From positions 239,671-303,670 of the forward strand of contig NZ_WSQA01000006.1 in assembly GCF_009768885.1 (NCBI RefSeq): 64,000 nt of DNA, given 5' to 3'. Position numbers and translations under genes: made by a program. Source of the DNA: Sphingobacterium humi (lineage in GTDB: Bacteria; Bacteroidota; Bacteroidia; Sphingobacteriales; Sphingobacteriaceae). Numbering within the stretch: position 1 is the stretch's first letter; each line of letters begins with the position of its first letter. Positions 1 through 10,568 of this stretch are shown here, one piece after another. The notes beneath the pieces are model-generated. The model did no database searches. It worked only from the letters and a program-made list of their open reading frames with translations, and was not told the DNA's origin.

Positions 1-424
1 TTCCCTTATACGGAAAATCCGGATAGAACCGCTCGACCGAATCAGCTAAACTCACCTTCCCCTGCTCCACCAATTGCAACATGGCAATGGCCGTCATCGG
101 TTTAGATACCGAAGCCAATTCAAACTGCGAATCGATTTGCAAACTATCCTTTAACAGGTAATCCGCCCAACCAAAAGAATTCTGGTAAAGGATCTTTCCT
201 TTCTTAGCCACCAACACATTGCCATTAAATCCCGCTTTCTTATGCAAGTTCTGCATAAAGGAATCAATCTGCGGGTCGGCTTCCGCAGGATTATATACTA
301 AACTGATGCTATCTTTTTTTTCTTGTTTTGCCCGTTCTTTGAGCTGCTTGGCCTCTGGCGAGCCACAAGACACGAAAACCAATGCACTAATTCCTAGTGC
401 GAAAATCGACTGTTTAAAACTCAC
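1..424 (-). CDS. Serine hydrolase, beta-lactamase class C-like lipoprotein (3' part cut by window edge)
   Basis: Only the N-terminal about 141 codons are inside the window; the gene runs off the left edge. The protein opens with a short hydrophobic stretch ending in the lipobox FVSC, so it is probably an outer-membrane or periplasmic lipoprotein. It then shows the pattern of the beta-lactamase/DD-peptidase-like family: a GFNGNVLVAKKGKILYQ strand, FGWADY, and the catalytic SxxK motif as SVSK in the segment ELASVSKPMTAIAM. The start is probably the GTG at 424, because an in-frame TAA lies two codons upstream and no early ATG exists; AAGGAG directly precedes it. Such proteins are usually esterases or peptidases, not resistance beta-lactamases. 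The substrate is unknown. Confidence 0.8.
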   Translation of the reverse strand, partial: MSFKQSIFALGISALVFVSCGSPEAKQLKERAKQEKKDSISLVYNPAEADPQIDSFMQNLHKKAGFNGNVLVAKKGKILYQNSFGWADYLLKDSLQIDSQFELASVSKPMTAIAMLQLVEQGKVSLADSVERFYPDFPYKG

Positions 425-574
425 TCCTTAATTCTTGATCTATGCTGTACAATGATGATGTACAAATTACTACATATTGCGTATAAATCCAATAAGAAAA
501 TGGCAGGAATTGGTATTATTCAGGATACATGTGTAAGGTACCAAAGCCAATACGAAGCCCTATTCCACAAAAAA

Positions 575-600
575 AGAGGCCATCCGATTGGATGGCCTCT
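575..600 (-). terminator. Rho-independent terminator of the pdh genes
   Basis: Perfect 11-bp stem (575-585 with 590-600) and a 4-nt loop. On the minus strand it is followed by a run of T (complement of the A run at 568-575). It lies 20 bp past the pdhC stop codon. Confidence 0.85.
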
Positions 601-619
601 TCCTATGCGTATGGAAAGC

Positions 620-2263
620 TTATGCCAATAAACGAATCGGCGCTTCTAACAATGCTTTTAATGTTTGTAAGAATTGTGCACCTGTTGCACCATCCACCAC
701 ACGGTGGTCACAACCTAGCGACAATTTCATGATATTTCCAGGTACTACAGCTCCGTTTTTCACGACAGGAACTTGTTGAATAGCACCTACAGAAAGGATA
801 GCACCGTCTGGCGAGTTGATAATCGATGTAAACTCATCGATACCGAACATACCTAAGTTAGATACGGTGAAGGTAGATCCTTCCCAATCAGCAGGCTGCA
901 ATTTCTTCGCTTTCGCTTTCTGTGCAAAGTCTTTCACCTCTGCAGAGATGTGCGATAAGGATTTACCATCTGCAAAACGAACAACAGGAACCAATAAACC
1001 ATCTTCAACAGCCATCGCAACACCGATGTTGGTATGCTCGTTATATCTGATTTTATCACCTAACCAAGACGAGTTCACGTTAGGGTGTTGTTTCAAGGCA
1101 ATGGCAACCGCTTTGATCACGATATCGTTGAAAGAAACTTTTACTGGAGCCACTTCGTTAATTTGCGCACGTGCAGCAATCGCATTGTCCATGTCGATGC
1201 TTACGGTCAAATAGAAGTGTGGCGCGGTAAACAAAGATTCCGATAAACGACGCGCAATGGTTTTACGCATTTGGTTCACTGGTTTCTCCGTGAAACGCTC
1301 TTCACCGATATATTGTGGCAAGCTAACAGTTTTCACCTCTCCTTCGGCTGCTTTAGCAGGCGCGGATGCCGCTGCTGCTGCAGGAGCTGCTGATGGTGTA
1401 AAGTTCTCTACGTCTTTCTTCACGATACGACCGCCTTCGGCAGATCCTTTTACTTGAGAAAGATCGATTCCTTTTTCTTTCGCGATTTTCTTCGCTAAAG
1501 GCGAAGCTTTCACACGCGCATCCGATGCTGCCGCTGCAGGTGTTTCTGCTGCTGCCTCAGCCGGAGCTGCTGCTGTTGCTTCTTTTTTATCCTCAGCTTT
1601 TGCTTCCGCTTTCGCTGCTGGTTTCTGGTTTAACAATGGGGTAACATCTGTTCCTGCAGGACCAACGATTGCAATAATATCGTTTACTTTCGCTGCTTGG
1701 CCAGCTTCTACACCAACGTACAATAATGTACCATCTGCATAAGCAGTTACTTCCATGGTTGCCTTATCGGTTTCCACGTCCGCAATAGCATCGTCAGATT
1801 TAATGGTATCACCCACTTTAAAGTTCCACTGCGCAATAACACCTTCAGTCATAGTATCGCTCAATAAAGGCATGGTAATTACCGTTACGCCTAAATCTTC
1901 TGCCGATACCTGTTCACCTGCAGGCTCTTCCGCTGCTTCTTCTTTTGCAGGCTCGCTTTTTTCTTCCTTAGCCGGTGCTGCTGCAGATGCTTCACCACCT
2001 TCTAATAAAGCCTTATAATCTTCGCCTTCTTCCCCAAGTACCGCAATAACAGCATCAATAGCTACTGCTTCGCCTTCCTTCGGGCCAATATACAACAAGG
2101 TTCCTTCCTGGTAGGATTCGAAATCCATTGTTGCTTTATCTGTTTCAATCTCGGCAACTAAATCGCCAGAGTTTACTTTATCACCAACTTTTTTGTGCCA
2201 TTTAGCGATAACACCTTCCGTCATGGTGTCGCTCATTTTCGGCATTCTTACTACTTCAGCCAT
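620..2263 (-). CDS. pdhC: Pyruvate dehydrogenase complex E2, dihydrolipoyllysine acetyltransferase
   Basis: E2 core of the pyruvate dehydrogenase complex, which passes the acetyl group from E1 to CoA in the cytoplasm. The 547-residue protein has two tandem lipoyl domains with the lipoylated lysines in TDKATM at about K43 and K167. Each is followed by a linker rich in Ala, Glu, Lys and Pro. Next come a peripheral subunit-binding domain (about 251-288, VKASPLAKKIAKEKGIDL) and the catalytic acyltransferase domain with the active-site motif DHRVVDG near 519-525. It starts 40 bp after the pdhA stop, so the two are one transcription unit ending at the terminator at 575-600. The lipoyl groups would be made by LipA (28848-29729). 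The E3 (lipoamide dehydrogenase) gene is not in the window. Confidence 0.96.
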   Translation of the reverse strand: MAEVVRMPKMSDTMTEGVIAKWHKKVGDKVNSGDLVAEIETDKATMDFESYQEGTLLYIGPKEGEAVAIDAVIAVLGEEGEDYKALLEGGEASAAAPAKEEKSEPAKEEAAEEPAGEQVSAEDLGVTVITMPLLSDTMTEGVIAQWNFKVGDTIKSDDAIADVETDKATMEVTAYADGTLLYVGVEAGQAAKVNDIIAIVGPAGTDVTPLLNQKPAAKAEAKAEDKKEATAAAPAEAAAETPAAAASDARVKASPLAKKIAKEKGIDLSQVKGSAEGGRIVKKDVENFTPSAAPAAAAASAPAKAAEGEVKTVSLPQYIGEERFTEKPVNQMRKTIARRLSESLFTAPHFYLTVSIDMDNAIAARAQINEVAPVKVSFNDIVIKAVAIALKQHPNVNSSWLGDKIRYNEHTNIGVAMAVEDGLLVPVVRFADGKSLSHISAEVKDFAQKAKAKKLQPADWEGSTFTVSNLGMFGIDEFTSIINSPDGAILSVGAIQQVPVVKNGAVVPGNIMKLSLGCDHRVVDGATGAQFLQTLKALLEAPIRLLA

Positions 2264-2303
2264 TGTTTAGGTATCTTCTATTTTAGTTAAAGTAATTTCC
2301 TTA

Positions 2304-3299
2304 TTAATCCATTACAAAAGGATAATCCTCTTGTACATAAACGTCTTTGTAAATATCCTCAGCTGCCGGATATGGAGACTCCTCTGCAAACTTCACAGAC
2401 TCATCTACAATTTTCTTAATCTCCGCGTCTACAGCTTCGAACCACGCATCATCAGCATATTTATTTTCTACAATAGCATGTTTGGTCGATAACAAAGGGT
2501 CTCTGCCTTTGTACTCTTCCAATTCTTCTTTCGTACGGTATTTAGCCGGGTCAGACATCGAGTGTCCTTTATAACGATATGTACGGATCTCTAAGAAGGT
2601 AGGTCCTTCACCCGCACGAGCACGTTGTACCGCCTCATCCATCGCGTTGTGAACAGCAACCACGTCCATACCATCCACTGGTGCACATGGCATATCAAAG
2701 CCAAGACCCATTTTGTAGATGTCTGTCATGTTTGTTGTACGTTGTACGGAAGTACCCATCGCATAACCGTTGTTCTCACACACGAAAATTACAGGTAGTT
2801 TCCACAACATCGCCATGTTTAAGGTTTCGTTAAAGGCACCCTGACGCACCGCGCCATCACCCATATAACAAATATTAACGTTGTCGGTTCCTAGGTATTT
2901 CTCCGCAAAGGCAATACCAGCCCCCAAAGGAATCTGGCCACCTACGATACCGTGTCCACCCATAAATTTATGCTCTTTGGAGAAGAAGTGCATCGAACCA
3001 CCTTTACCTTTGGAACAGCCTGTTACTTTACCGAACAATTCTGCCATACAAGCATCCGCCGATACCCCTTTTGCTAATGCATGGGCGTGATCACGGTAAG
3101 CCGTAATTAAAGAATCTTCCGGTTTGATTACCGACATGGTGCCGGCAACTACGGCCTCTTGTCCAATGTATAAGTGACAAAATCCGCGTATCTTTTGCTG
3201 TCCATATAGCTGGCCAGACTTCTCTTCAAATTTGCGCATGAGTAGCATTGATTTATACCACTCTAAATAGGTCTCTTTTGTTATAGGTGTTGAACTCAT
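2304..3299 (-). CDS. pdhA: Pyruvate dehydrogenase E1 component, alpha subunit
   Basis: Thiamine-pyrophosphate-dependent decarboxylase subunit, 331 residues, the normal length for a stand-alone E1 alpha. The TPP/Mg motif runs from GDGA at 147-150 to CENNGYA at 174-180. The phosphorylation-loop region YRYKGHSMSDPAKYR is conserved. E1 beta (transketolase-like partner) is not adjacent: the next gene in the operon is E2, so pdhB must lie elsewhere. Starts at the ATG at 3299; a 163-bp gap separates it from hisS upstream. Confidence 0.95.
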   Translation of the reverse strand: MSSTPITKETYLEWYKSMLLMRKFEEKSGQLYGQQKIRGFCHLYIGQEAVVAGTMSVIKPEDSLITAYRDHAHALAKGVSADACMAELFGKVTGCSKGKGGSMHFFSKEHKFMGGHGIVGGQIPLGAGIAFAEKYLGTDNVNICYMGDGAVRQGAFNETLNMAMLWKLPVIFVCENNGYAMGTSVQRTTNMTDIYKMGLGFDMPCAPVDGMDVVAVHNAMDEAVQRARAGEGPTFLEIRTYRYKGHSMSDPAKYRTKEELEEYKGRDPLLSTKHAIVENKYADDAWFEAVDAEIKKIVDESVKFAEESPYPAAEDIYKDVYVQEDYPFVMD

Positions 3300-3432
3300 T
3301 TGTACGAATTGAATTTCTTTACTTAACTGACTACAAATCTAATCAATATTAACGAGATTTCGGATAAAATTTAGTGTACATTTAACGCTTTGTGTCATCT
3401 GAGCAACAAAATTTCCGACCGATATAAATAAT

Positions 3433-3455
3433 GAACGACCTGCAAGAGGTCGTTC
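3433..3455 (-). terminator. Hairpin after hisS, possible terminator
   Basis: Nine-base-pair stem (3433-3441 with 3447-3455), 7 bp downstream of the hisS stop. The following minus-strand sequence is only T/A-rich without a clean T run, so this may be a weak terminator or a processing hairpin. Confidence 0.5.
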
Positions 3456-3462
3456 GTTAAAT

Positions 3463-4842
3463 TTATGCCATTAGGGTTAAGAGTCGGTCAGCACTAACTT
3501 TCTGCTGCTCCCCACTCTGCATATTTTTCAAACTCAGCTGCCCGCTTTGGACTTCCTCCTCGCCTACCAGCAAGACATACGGAATCCGCTTGGCATCCGC
3601 ATAGCCCATCTGCTTTTTCAACTTCAGCGCCTTCGGATACAGCTCCACGGCAATGCCCGCTTCGCGCAAGCGCTGCAATAAAGGCAGCGTATAGGATTCG
3701 ATGGTTTCATCGAAATTTATAATCAACAATTTGGTCTGCGCGGCAGCACTTTCCGGAAACAGGTTCAGCTCTTCCAACACATCGTAAATACGGTCGGCAC
3801 CAAAGGATACCCCCGCTCCGGTCATGTCTTTTAGCCCAAACATGCCCGTTAAGTCATCATAACGGCCTCCGCCACCAATACTTCCCATTTGCACTTCATT
3901 GGTCTTCACCTCAAAAATACAACCGGTATAATAGTTTAACCCACGCGCCAGGGTTACGTCCAGTTCCACAATATGCTCCAATAAAGCCCCTTTGCCCAAC
4001 TTGGTCAAATACGCAAACACTTCTTCGATTTCTGCAAGCCCTTTCAAGCCGATCTCCGAATTAGCCAATACCGACTTCAGGGAATTGATTTTCTCCGTAT
4101 TCGATCCGCTTAACAGAATGATAGGTTTCAACACTTCCAGATCCGCATCCACAAATCCACGATCCAACAATTCCTTGTTCACTCCTTCCAAACCGATCTT
4201 GTCCAGTTTGTCGATGGCGACAGTCATGTCAACAATTAATTCTGGTTTACCGATTACCTCGGCAATACCCGATAATATTTTACGGTTGTTTAGCTTGATA
4301 TTGAAGTCGCGCAAGCCTAAATCCAATAGCGCTTCATGGTAAATCAAGACGAACTCGGCCTCATTCAATAGGGAATCCGAACCGACAACATCCACATCGC
4401 ATTGGAAGAATTCCCGATAGCGACCACGCTGTGGCTTATCAGCCCGCCAAACCGGCTGAATCTGAAAACGCTTAAAAGGAAAAGCTATATCGTTCTGGTG
4501 CATCACTACATAACGCGCAAAAGGCACCGTTAAATCATAACGTAAGGCCTTCTCCGAAATCTGAGGCACCAACTTCAAGGAGTTCTTCTCGGCCAATAAT
4601 TCCGCCGAAGCTTTGCTTAAGTAATCTCCCGAATTTAAAATCTTAAAAATAAGGCGATCCCCCTCCTCTCCATACTTGCCCGTAAGGGTGCTTAGGTTCT
4701 CAAACGATGGAGTCTGAATTTCATTATAACCATACTTCCGAAAAACACGCTTCAGCGTGTTGAAAATAAAATTCCTTTTCTCCATTTCTGCAGGAGAAAA
4801 ATCACGCGTTCCTTTGACTAGAGAGGGTTTTATACTTGCCAT
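3463..4842 (-). CDS. hisS: Histidyl-tRNA synthetase
   Basis: Class II aminoacyl-tRNA synthetase charging tRNA-His. The 459 residues begin with the family signature [12 protein letters not shown], followed by motif 2 ([19 protein letters not shown]), the histidine A box GLNYYTG, motif 3 ([15 protein letters not shown]) and a C-terminal anticodon-binding domain (LLIINFDET to the end). M1 must be the start, because the next Met follows the conserved KGTRDF motif. A -7 box (TACCTTTG) ends only 5 nt before this ATG, which suggests a leaderless or nearly leaderless mRNA. A repeat element fills the space back to rnc. Confidence 0.97.
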   Translation of the reverse strand: MASIKPSLVKGTRDFSPAEMEKRNFIFNTLKRVFRKYGYNEIQTPSFENLSTLTGKYGEEGDRLIFKILNSGDYLSKASAELLAEKNSLKLVPQISEKALRYDLTVPFARYVVMHQNDIAFPFKRFQIQPVWRADKPQRGRYREFFQCDVDVVGSDSLLNEAEFVLIYHEALLDLGLRDFNIKLNNRKILSGIAEVIGKPELIVDMTVAIDKLDKIGLEGVNKELLDRGFVDADLEVLKPIILLSGSNTEKINSLKSVLANSEIGLKGLAEIEEVFAYLTKLGKGALLEHIVELDVTLARGLNYYTGCIFEVKTNEVQMGSIGGGGRYDDLTGMFGLKDMTGAGVSFGADRIYDVLEELNLFPESAAAQTKLLIINFDETIESYTLPLLQRLREAGIAVELYPKALKLKKQMGYADAKRIPYVLLVGEEEVQSGQLSLKNMQSGEQQKVSADRLLTLMA

Positions 4843-4847
4843 GGGGG

Positions 4848-4855
4848 CAAAGGTA
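4848..4855 (-). promoter_or_regulatory. Bacteroidota -7 box of hisS
   Basis: TACCTTTG on the minus strand matches TAnnTTTG exactly; its last base is 5 nt from the hisS ATG. No TTG is seen at the usual -33 spacing; that position is occupied by the start of the heptad repeat. Confidence 0.6.
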
Positions 4856-4861
4856 AGAAAA

Positions 4862-5216
4862 TTAGTAGAGAGTATTTAGAAGGGAGTAGTTAGTATTTAG
4901 TAGTTAGTATTTAGACCTAGGGTGTACAACAAACTTATTAGCTTGGCTTAGTTGGGTTAGCCTAGGTTGTACAACTAAGTTATTAGCTTGGCTTAGTAAT
5001 ATTTGCTTTTAAGTAATAAAGTTGGATAAGTACTTAGAATGATAGGCATTTAGTAAATACTGTACCCCCAGTCTTTGTGCATAACAAAGTAGACCAAAAT
5101 AAAGAGGACTACAAGCAATTAGTATTCCGCCCAAGGTCTAAATACTAACTACTAAATACTAAGTACTCCAGACTAATTACTAACTACTAACTACTAAATA
5201 CTAAATACTAAATACT
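4862..5216. repeat. Family-1 heptad palindromic element G (between rnc and hisS)
   Basis: Left arm 4862-4919 is made of 7-bp units (TAGTAGT, TAGTATT) ending in TAGACCTAGG. The right arm, about 5133-5216, is its reverse complement with extra units. The arms face each other around about 210 bp. The arrays run to about 4 bp from the rnc stop on one side and about 7 bp from the hisS -7 box on the other. No coding capacity is seen. This fills the whole 377-bp gap between the two genes. Confidence 0.8.
4919..5008. repeat. 45-bp tandem duplication inside element G
   Basis: Two adjacent copies with a 45-bp period. Both contain TGTACAAC (4923-4930 and 4968-4975) followed by a shared TTATTAGCTTGGCTTAGT. 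The copies differ at several positions. Confidence 0.7.
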
Positions 5217-5219
5217 CCC

Positions 5220-5945
5220 TCAGATATTGAGGTACTCACACGCCTTTTCGGCGGCCATTTTCTCGGCGCTCTTTTTATTAAAGTCGCGGCCTATGCCACA
5301 GTCTTCGCCATCTACGACTACTTTAACGGAGAACATTTTCGCCGATTCGCCTTCGGGGTTATCGATTTGCACAAACAGCACATCCTTGCTGTTATGTTGG
5401 CACCATTCGATCAGGCGGCTCTTGAAGTTGGTTTCTGTGATTTCCAGGGTATGGATATCGATATGGGGTTTTATTATCCGCGAGAGGAGGAACTCCCGGG
5501 TAAAGCGGTATCCCTTGTCCAGGTATACGGCTCCAATTAAGGCTTCGAAGGCATCCCCCAATAAGGAGCCTTGTTTATTCGGATAGCTGATCATCCGTGC
5601 ATCAAACTCTATCAGCTCGTTAAAGCCCAATTTGCGGGACAGCTGGTTTAAGTTGGCACGTGAAACAATCTTGGAACGCATCTCCGTTAAAAAGCCTTCG
5701 TCTTTATAGGGGTAAAGTTTGAAGAGCAGTTCAGCAATCACCGAACCCAATACGGCATCGCCTAAAAACTCCAAACGCTCGTTGCTGTTCTTCACGCCCT
5801 CTTTAATGGGCTTGGCCACCGATTTGTGGCGGAAGGCCATCTGGTATAAGCGAATATTTCCCGGAACAAAGCCCAAGATATTCTTCAACTTCTTAAAGTA
5901 AGCTTTTTGAGGAGAAAAATACAGTTTATAAACACTTATCGGCAT
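5220..5945 (-). CDS. rnc: Ribonuclease III
   Basis: Double-strand-specific endoribonuclease for rRNA and mRNA processing, 241 residues. The RNase III signature NERLEFLGDAVLG lies at 55-67, and the second acidic site is GDAFEALIGAVYLDKG near 130-145. A double-stranded RNA-binding domain follows from about 165 and ends AEKMAAEKACEYLNI. Third gene of the acpP-fabF-rnc operon, 78 bp after fabF, an order common in Bacteroidota. The heptad repeat begins about 4 bp after its stop. Confidence 0.96.
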   Translation of the reverse strand: MPISVYKLYFSPQKAYFKKLKNILGFVPGNIRLYQMAFRHKSVAKPIKEGVKNSNERLEFLGDAVLGSVIAELLFKLYPYKDEGFLTEMRSKIVSRANLNQLSRKLGFNELIEFDARMISYPNKQGSLLGDAFEALIGAVYLDKGYRFTREFLLSRIIKPHIDIHTLEITETNFKSRLIEWCQHNSKDVLFVQIDNPEGESAKMFSVKVVVDGEDCGIGRDFNKKSAEKMAAEKACEYLNI

Positions 5946-6023
5946 ACCAGCAACGTTAAGAAGAAATAGGTAGTTTTTGGAGAAAACTACCTATTCAATT
6001 CCTTTATTTTTACTTGCTAACAA

Positions 6024-7277
6024 TTAGGCGTTGTATTTCTTTACGATTAAGGAAGCGTTGTGTCCACCAAAGCCAAATGTATTGCTTAATGCGGCGTTCA
6101 CTACCCGTTTCTGTGCCTTATTGAAAGTAAAGTTCAATCGATTATCAATTTCCGGATCGTCTGTAAAATGATTGATTGTAGGAGGTACAATATCATTCTT
6201 CACCGCTAAAATGGAAGCAATGGATTCCACCGCTCCGGCAGCACCTAACAGGTGACCTGTCATTGATTTGGTCGAACTGATGTTCAATTTGTATGCATGA
6301 TCTCCAAATTGCTCAATAATAGCTTTGGTCTCACTCACATCGCCTACTGGAGTCGATGTACCATGCACGTTAATATAATCGATAGCTGTGGCATCTAATT
6401 GCGCATCAGCCAACGCTTTGCTCATGGCTAAACGGGCACCTAGGCCTTCCGGATGGGAAGCCGTGATATGGTAGGCGTCTGCACTCATGCCCCCACCAGC
6501 AATCTCAGCATAAATCTTAGCACCACGCGCCAAGGCATGCTCTAAGCTTTCTAAGATAATGGCGCCCGAACCTTCACCGGAAACAAAACCATCACGATCC
6601 TTATCGAAAGGACGAGAAGCTGTTTTAGGATCATCGTTACGGGTAGACAGGGCGTGCATTGCATTGAACCCTCCGATACCTGCTTCGTTAATCGTAGCTT
6701 CTGAACCACCCGAGATAATGACATCAGCTAAACCCATACGGATATAGTTGAAGGCATCAATCATGGCGTTGGTTGCCGAAGCACATGCCGAAACAGCCGA
6801 AAAGTTAGGACCTCTCAAGCCATGACGCATTGAAATATGTCCCGGAGCTAAGTCGATCAACATTTTAGGAATAAAGAAAGGGTTGAAACGAGGCGTTCCA
6901 TCACCTTTGGCAAAATTTGCTACTTCATCTAAAAATGTTGTCAAGCCCCCAATACCTGATCCCCAAATAACACCAATGCGGTTGGTGTCTAGTTTATCAA
7001 ATTCTAATCCAGCATCTTTTACTGCTTCATCGGTAGATGCAATAGCATATTGAACGAAAGGGTCGATTTTTCGCGCCTCTTTTCGGTCCATATAATTATG
7101 TGGATCAAAACCCTTTACTTCACAAGCAAACTGGGTTTTAAACTTTGACGCATCAAAATGCGTAATAGGAGCGGCTCCACTTACACCATTAATTAACCCG
7201 TCCCAGTATTCTGAAACGGTATTACCTAGGGGTGTAAGTGCACCCAATCCTGTTACAACTACTCTTTTAAGCTCCAT
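6024..7277 (-). CDS. fabF: Beta-ketoacyl-ACP synthase II
   Basis: Condensing enzyme of fatty-acid elongation that joins malonyl-ACP to acyl-ACP. 417 residues, typical length. The Cys-His-His triad is visible: C165 in SACAS, H305 in NVHGTSTP and H342 in STKSMTGHLLGAAG, with conserved K337. It starts 26 bp after acpP, whose product is its substrate carrier. Confidence 0.97.
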   Translation of the reverse strand: MELKRVVVTGLGALTPLGNTVSEYWDGLINGVSGAAPITHFDASKFKTQFACEVKGFDPHNYMDRKEARKIDPFVQYAIASTDEAVKDAGLEFDKLDTNRIGVIWGSGIGGLTTFLDEVANFAKGDGTPRFNPFFIPKMLIDLAPGHISMRHGLRGPNFSAVSACASATNAMIDAFNYIRMGLADVIISGGSEATINEAGIGGFNAMHALSTRNDDPKTASRPFDKDRDGFVSGEGSGAIILESLEHALARGAKIYAEIAGGGMSADAYHITASHPEGLGARLAMSKALADAQLDATAIDYINVHGTSTPVGDVSETKAIIEQFGDHAYKLNISSTKSMTGHLLGAAGAVESIASILAVKNDIVPPTINHFTDDPEIDNRLNFTFNKAQKRVVNAALSNTFGFGGHNASLIVKKYNA

Positions 7278-7303
7278 TAATATGTTTGGCCTAATAAAAT
7301 TAG

Positions 7304-7540
7304 TTAGTTAACGTTTTTTTCTAAATAAGCAATCGCTTGACCTACTGTACTGATGTTTTCAGCTTGGTCGTCTGGAATAGCAACGTTGAATTCTTTTTCA
7401 AATTCCATGATCAACTCCACTGTATCAAGTGAGTCTGCACCTAAATCATTCGTGAAAGAAGCTTCTGGTGTTACTTCATTTTCATCTACACCTAACTTTT
7501 CAACGATAATAGCTTTTACTCTTGATGCGATATCTGACAT
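7304..7540 (-). CDS. acpP: Acyl carrier protein
   Basis: Small acidic carrier of growing fatty acids, 78 residues. The phosphopantetheine attachment serine is S37 in the motif GADSLD. First gene of the acpP-fabF-rnc operon. The minus-strand upstream region has TTTCTTTG, one base off the -7 consensus, about 30 bp before the ATG. Confidence 0.98.
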   Translation of the reverse strand: MSDIASRVKAIIVEKLGVDENEVTPEASFTNDLGADSLDTVELIMEFEKEFNVAIPDDQAENISTVGQAIAYLEKNVN

Positions 7541-7777
7541 GATTTTCTAGTTTAATTGTTTAATAAATCTGTGCAAAGAAAAAATAAATTTCCCCAAAAA
7601 TCAAATCTTTTTGACTTTTGAAAACAAATAAAGAACAAAGTTAGCCCTAGAATGGTTTTTCAACCCCCTAAAAACTAACTGTATTCAATAATAACAAAAG
7701 AAATATAGTTTTACAAACTTAATACCTTTTTAATCTTTTTTTTACGTGAACTCCCCCCTTTAATCGGTAAAAAACCG

Positions 7778-7785
7778 TATTTTTG
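7778..7785 (+). promoter_or_regulatory. -7 box upstream of the IPExxxVDY gene
   Basis: TATTTTTG, an exact TAnnTTTG match, 24 nt before the TTG start at 7810. It overlaps an earlier in-frame TTG at 7783 and so argues against that codon as the start. Confidence 0.55.
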
Positions 7786-7809
7786 TTGGAAAATCGAAAG
7801 GTACCCGAC

Positions 7810-8310
7810 TTGAGTAAGATCACTTTTAAACTGGAAACTGACTTTGACCTAGAGCTGGATTTTATCCTGATTGGCATCAGTACCGTTCTTCGGGATTACC
7901 GACTTTGTCACTTTATCAATAAAGCAACCGGCCTCCAATTTGTCCATGGCAAGGAAGATTACATCGACCATAACGGCAATAAAAAGGAAAAACCGCAAGA
8001 CGAACTCGACTACCACATCCTCTACGAAAGCAAAAAAAACAAACCCAGCATACAACATCATTTCATTACCTATCGTTATAACAATCAGACCTACGATTTC
8101 GAATTTTACCTGCTCAGCAATAAATCGATTGAAGGAGGAACCTTGATACCTGAAATTATGAGCTTCGATTATTTCCTACTCATAAAACATTATATCGACG
8201 AGGAAGACCTGGAGGCCTTAATGGACAACATTAAAAACATCCCGGAAGTCCTCTTGGTAAAAGAAATCGATCCAACTGTATTGAAATCTAAAGAAAATCT
8301 GATATTTTAG
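7810..8310 (+). CDS. IPExxxVDY family protein
   Basis: 166-residue protein of a small family known from Bacteroidota; function unknown. The name-giving motif appears as IPEIMSFDY at about 113-121 (Phe in place of Val). The family opening SKITFKLETDFDLELDFILIGI is complete. No ATG exists near the 5' end. I place the start at the TTG at 7810 because AAAGG lies 8 nt upstream and known family members begin with MSK; the frame is open to a TTG at 7783, but that codon lies within the predicted promoter. No signal peptide or membrane segment. It stands alone between acpP (divergent) and pyk. Confidence 0.8.
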   Translation: MSKITFKLETDFDLELDFILIGISTVLRDYRLCHFINKATGLQFVHGKEDYIDHNGNKKEKPQDELDYHILYESKKNKPSIQHHFITYRYNNQTYDFEFYLLSNKSIEGGTLIPEIMSFDYFLLIKHYIDEEDLEALMDNIKNIPEVLLVKEIDPTVLKSKENLIF

Positions 8311-8358
8311 CGGATTATTTTTAGATAGTGTAGAAAATACACATAAACCTAAGTCAAC

Positions 8359-8366
8359 TAGCTTTG
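8359..8366 (+). promoter_or_regulatory. -7 box upstream of pyk
   Basis: TAGCTTTG, an exact TAnnTTTG match, 62 nt before the pyk ATG. No clear -33 TTG at standard spacing. Confidence 0.45.
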
Positions 8367-8428
8367 GGGAGAAGCCTAGAAGAATGATTAATTAAAATTG
8401 AATTAAAACATTAAAAACACACATTTAC

Positions 8429-9862
<1,434 letters not shown>

Positions 9863-9881
9863 GACGACATATAGCACAAGA

Positions 9882-9914
9882 AAGCCCCTCCGGAACCGGA
9901 GGGGCTTTTTTTTT
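9882..9914 (+). terminator. pyk terminator
   Basis: 12-bp GC-rich stem (9882-9893 with 9896-9907), a 2-nt loop and a run of nine T. Directly followed by repeat element A. Confidence 0.95.
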
Positions 9915-9930
9915 AGATGTGAGATATGAG
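9915..9930. repeat. Family-4 GAGATGT-type fragment
   Basis: AGATGTGAGATATGAG, a two-unit version of the 7-bp array seen at 35644-35680, located between the pyk terminator and the family-2 element. Confidence 0.5.
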
Positions 9931-9943
9931 AGCGTGGGTGCGT

Positions 9944-10246
9944 GCTGCCATCGTTTTGCCATCGTGCTGTCATCGTGCTGTCATCGTGAGCTGTCATCCT
10001 GAGCGAAGTCGAAGGACGAACGACTGGTACGTCAATGCAATCCGCTATATGGAAAACCTTACTAACAGTGTAAAACAAAAGAAGTTTTTGGAAGCGGAGA
10101 AGTACGACACGCTTGTACAATGTGTTGATATAAAATTTTTTAGACATGATTGATTGCATTGACGTACCAGTCGTTCGACTCCGCTCACGATGACAAAACG
10201 ATGGCAAAATGATGACAAAACGATGATAGCACGATAACAGCACGCT
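9944..10246. repeat. Family-2 palindromic element A
   Basis: Left arm: tandem 11-13 bp units of the TGTCATCGTGC type, then TGTCATCCTGAGCGAAG, and a 26-bp core at 10017-10042 containing GACTGGTACGTCAATGC. The right core at 10152-10177 is its exact reverse complement, followed by CGATGACAAAA-type units to 10246. The left arm has a 7-bp insertion (GGACGAA) relative to the right. The centre is 109 bp. The apparent ORFs across it (reading HPERSRR) are by-products of the repeat. Confidence 0.85.
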
Positions 10247-10253
10247 AAACCTC

Positions 10254-10343
10254 CCTTCCAGCTTCCCCCTTCCTCCTCCCTTTCTCTCCCCTTTCTCTCC
10301 CCTTTCTCTCCCCTTTCAACCCCCTTGGCAAAGGCTTAAGATA
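10254..10343. repeat. Family-3 pyrimidine/C-tract array (11-bp period)
   Basis: The + strand reads CCCCTTTCTCT units repeated at an 11-bp period, followed by CAACCCCCTTGGCAAAGG. The complement is a G-tract array matching 32216-32284. The remaining 10344-10568 holds nothing I recognise. Confidence 0.75.
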
Positions 10344-10568
10344 GGGCTGCACAAGGCCAGAACAAAAGCCTTGCAAATAACCGTCTCAAGACTATATTTA
10401 GCTAGTTTCCGGTTTGTTCAGACGAAGTATTTTTCTTACTTTGTGATAAGGATAAAAAATGCAGCAGATGCCGCACATTAAGAAGCAAACCAATCATCGA
10501 ACGGCGAAAAAAGCCTGATAAGGGCTGTTAAATTGTGTTAAATGCCAAAAACAGCATGTTTCCCTTAT

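Noticed and set aside
4862..5216. CRISPR-like array
   Set aside because: Repeats are 7 bp with no spacers of constant length, arms are inverted, and no cas gene is nearby.
7783..7812. Start of the IPExxxVDY protein at the TTG at 7783
   Set aside because: The codon overlaps the predicted -7 box, so it would not be in the transcript. TTG at 7810 has AAAGG 8 nt upstream and fits the family N-terminus.
10017..10177. Insertion sequence with transposase
   Set aside because: The centres of the palindromes are only 72-159 bp with no transposase coding frame; they can only be non-autonomous elements.
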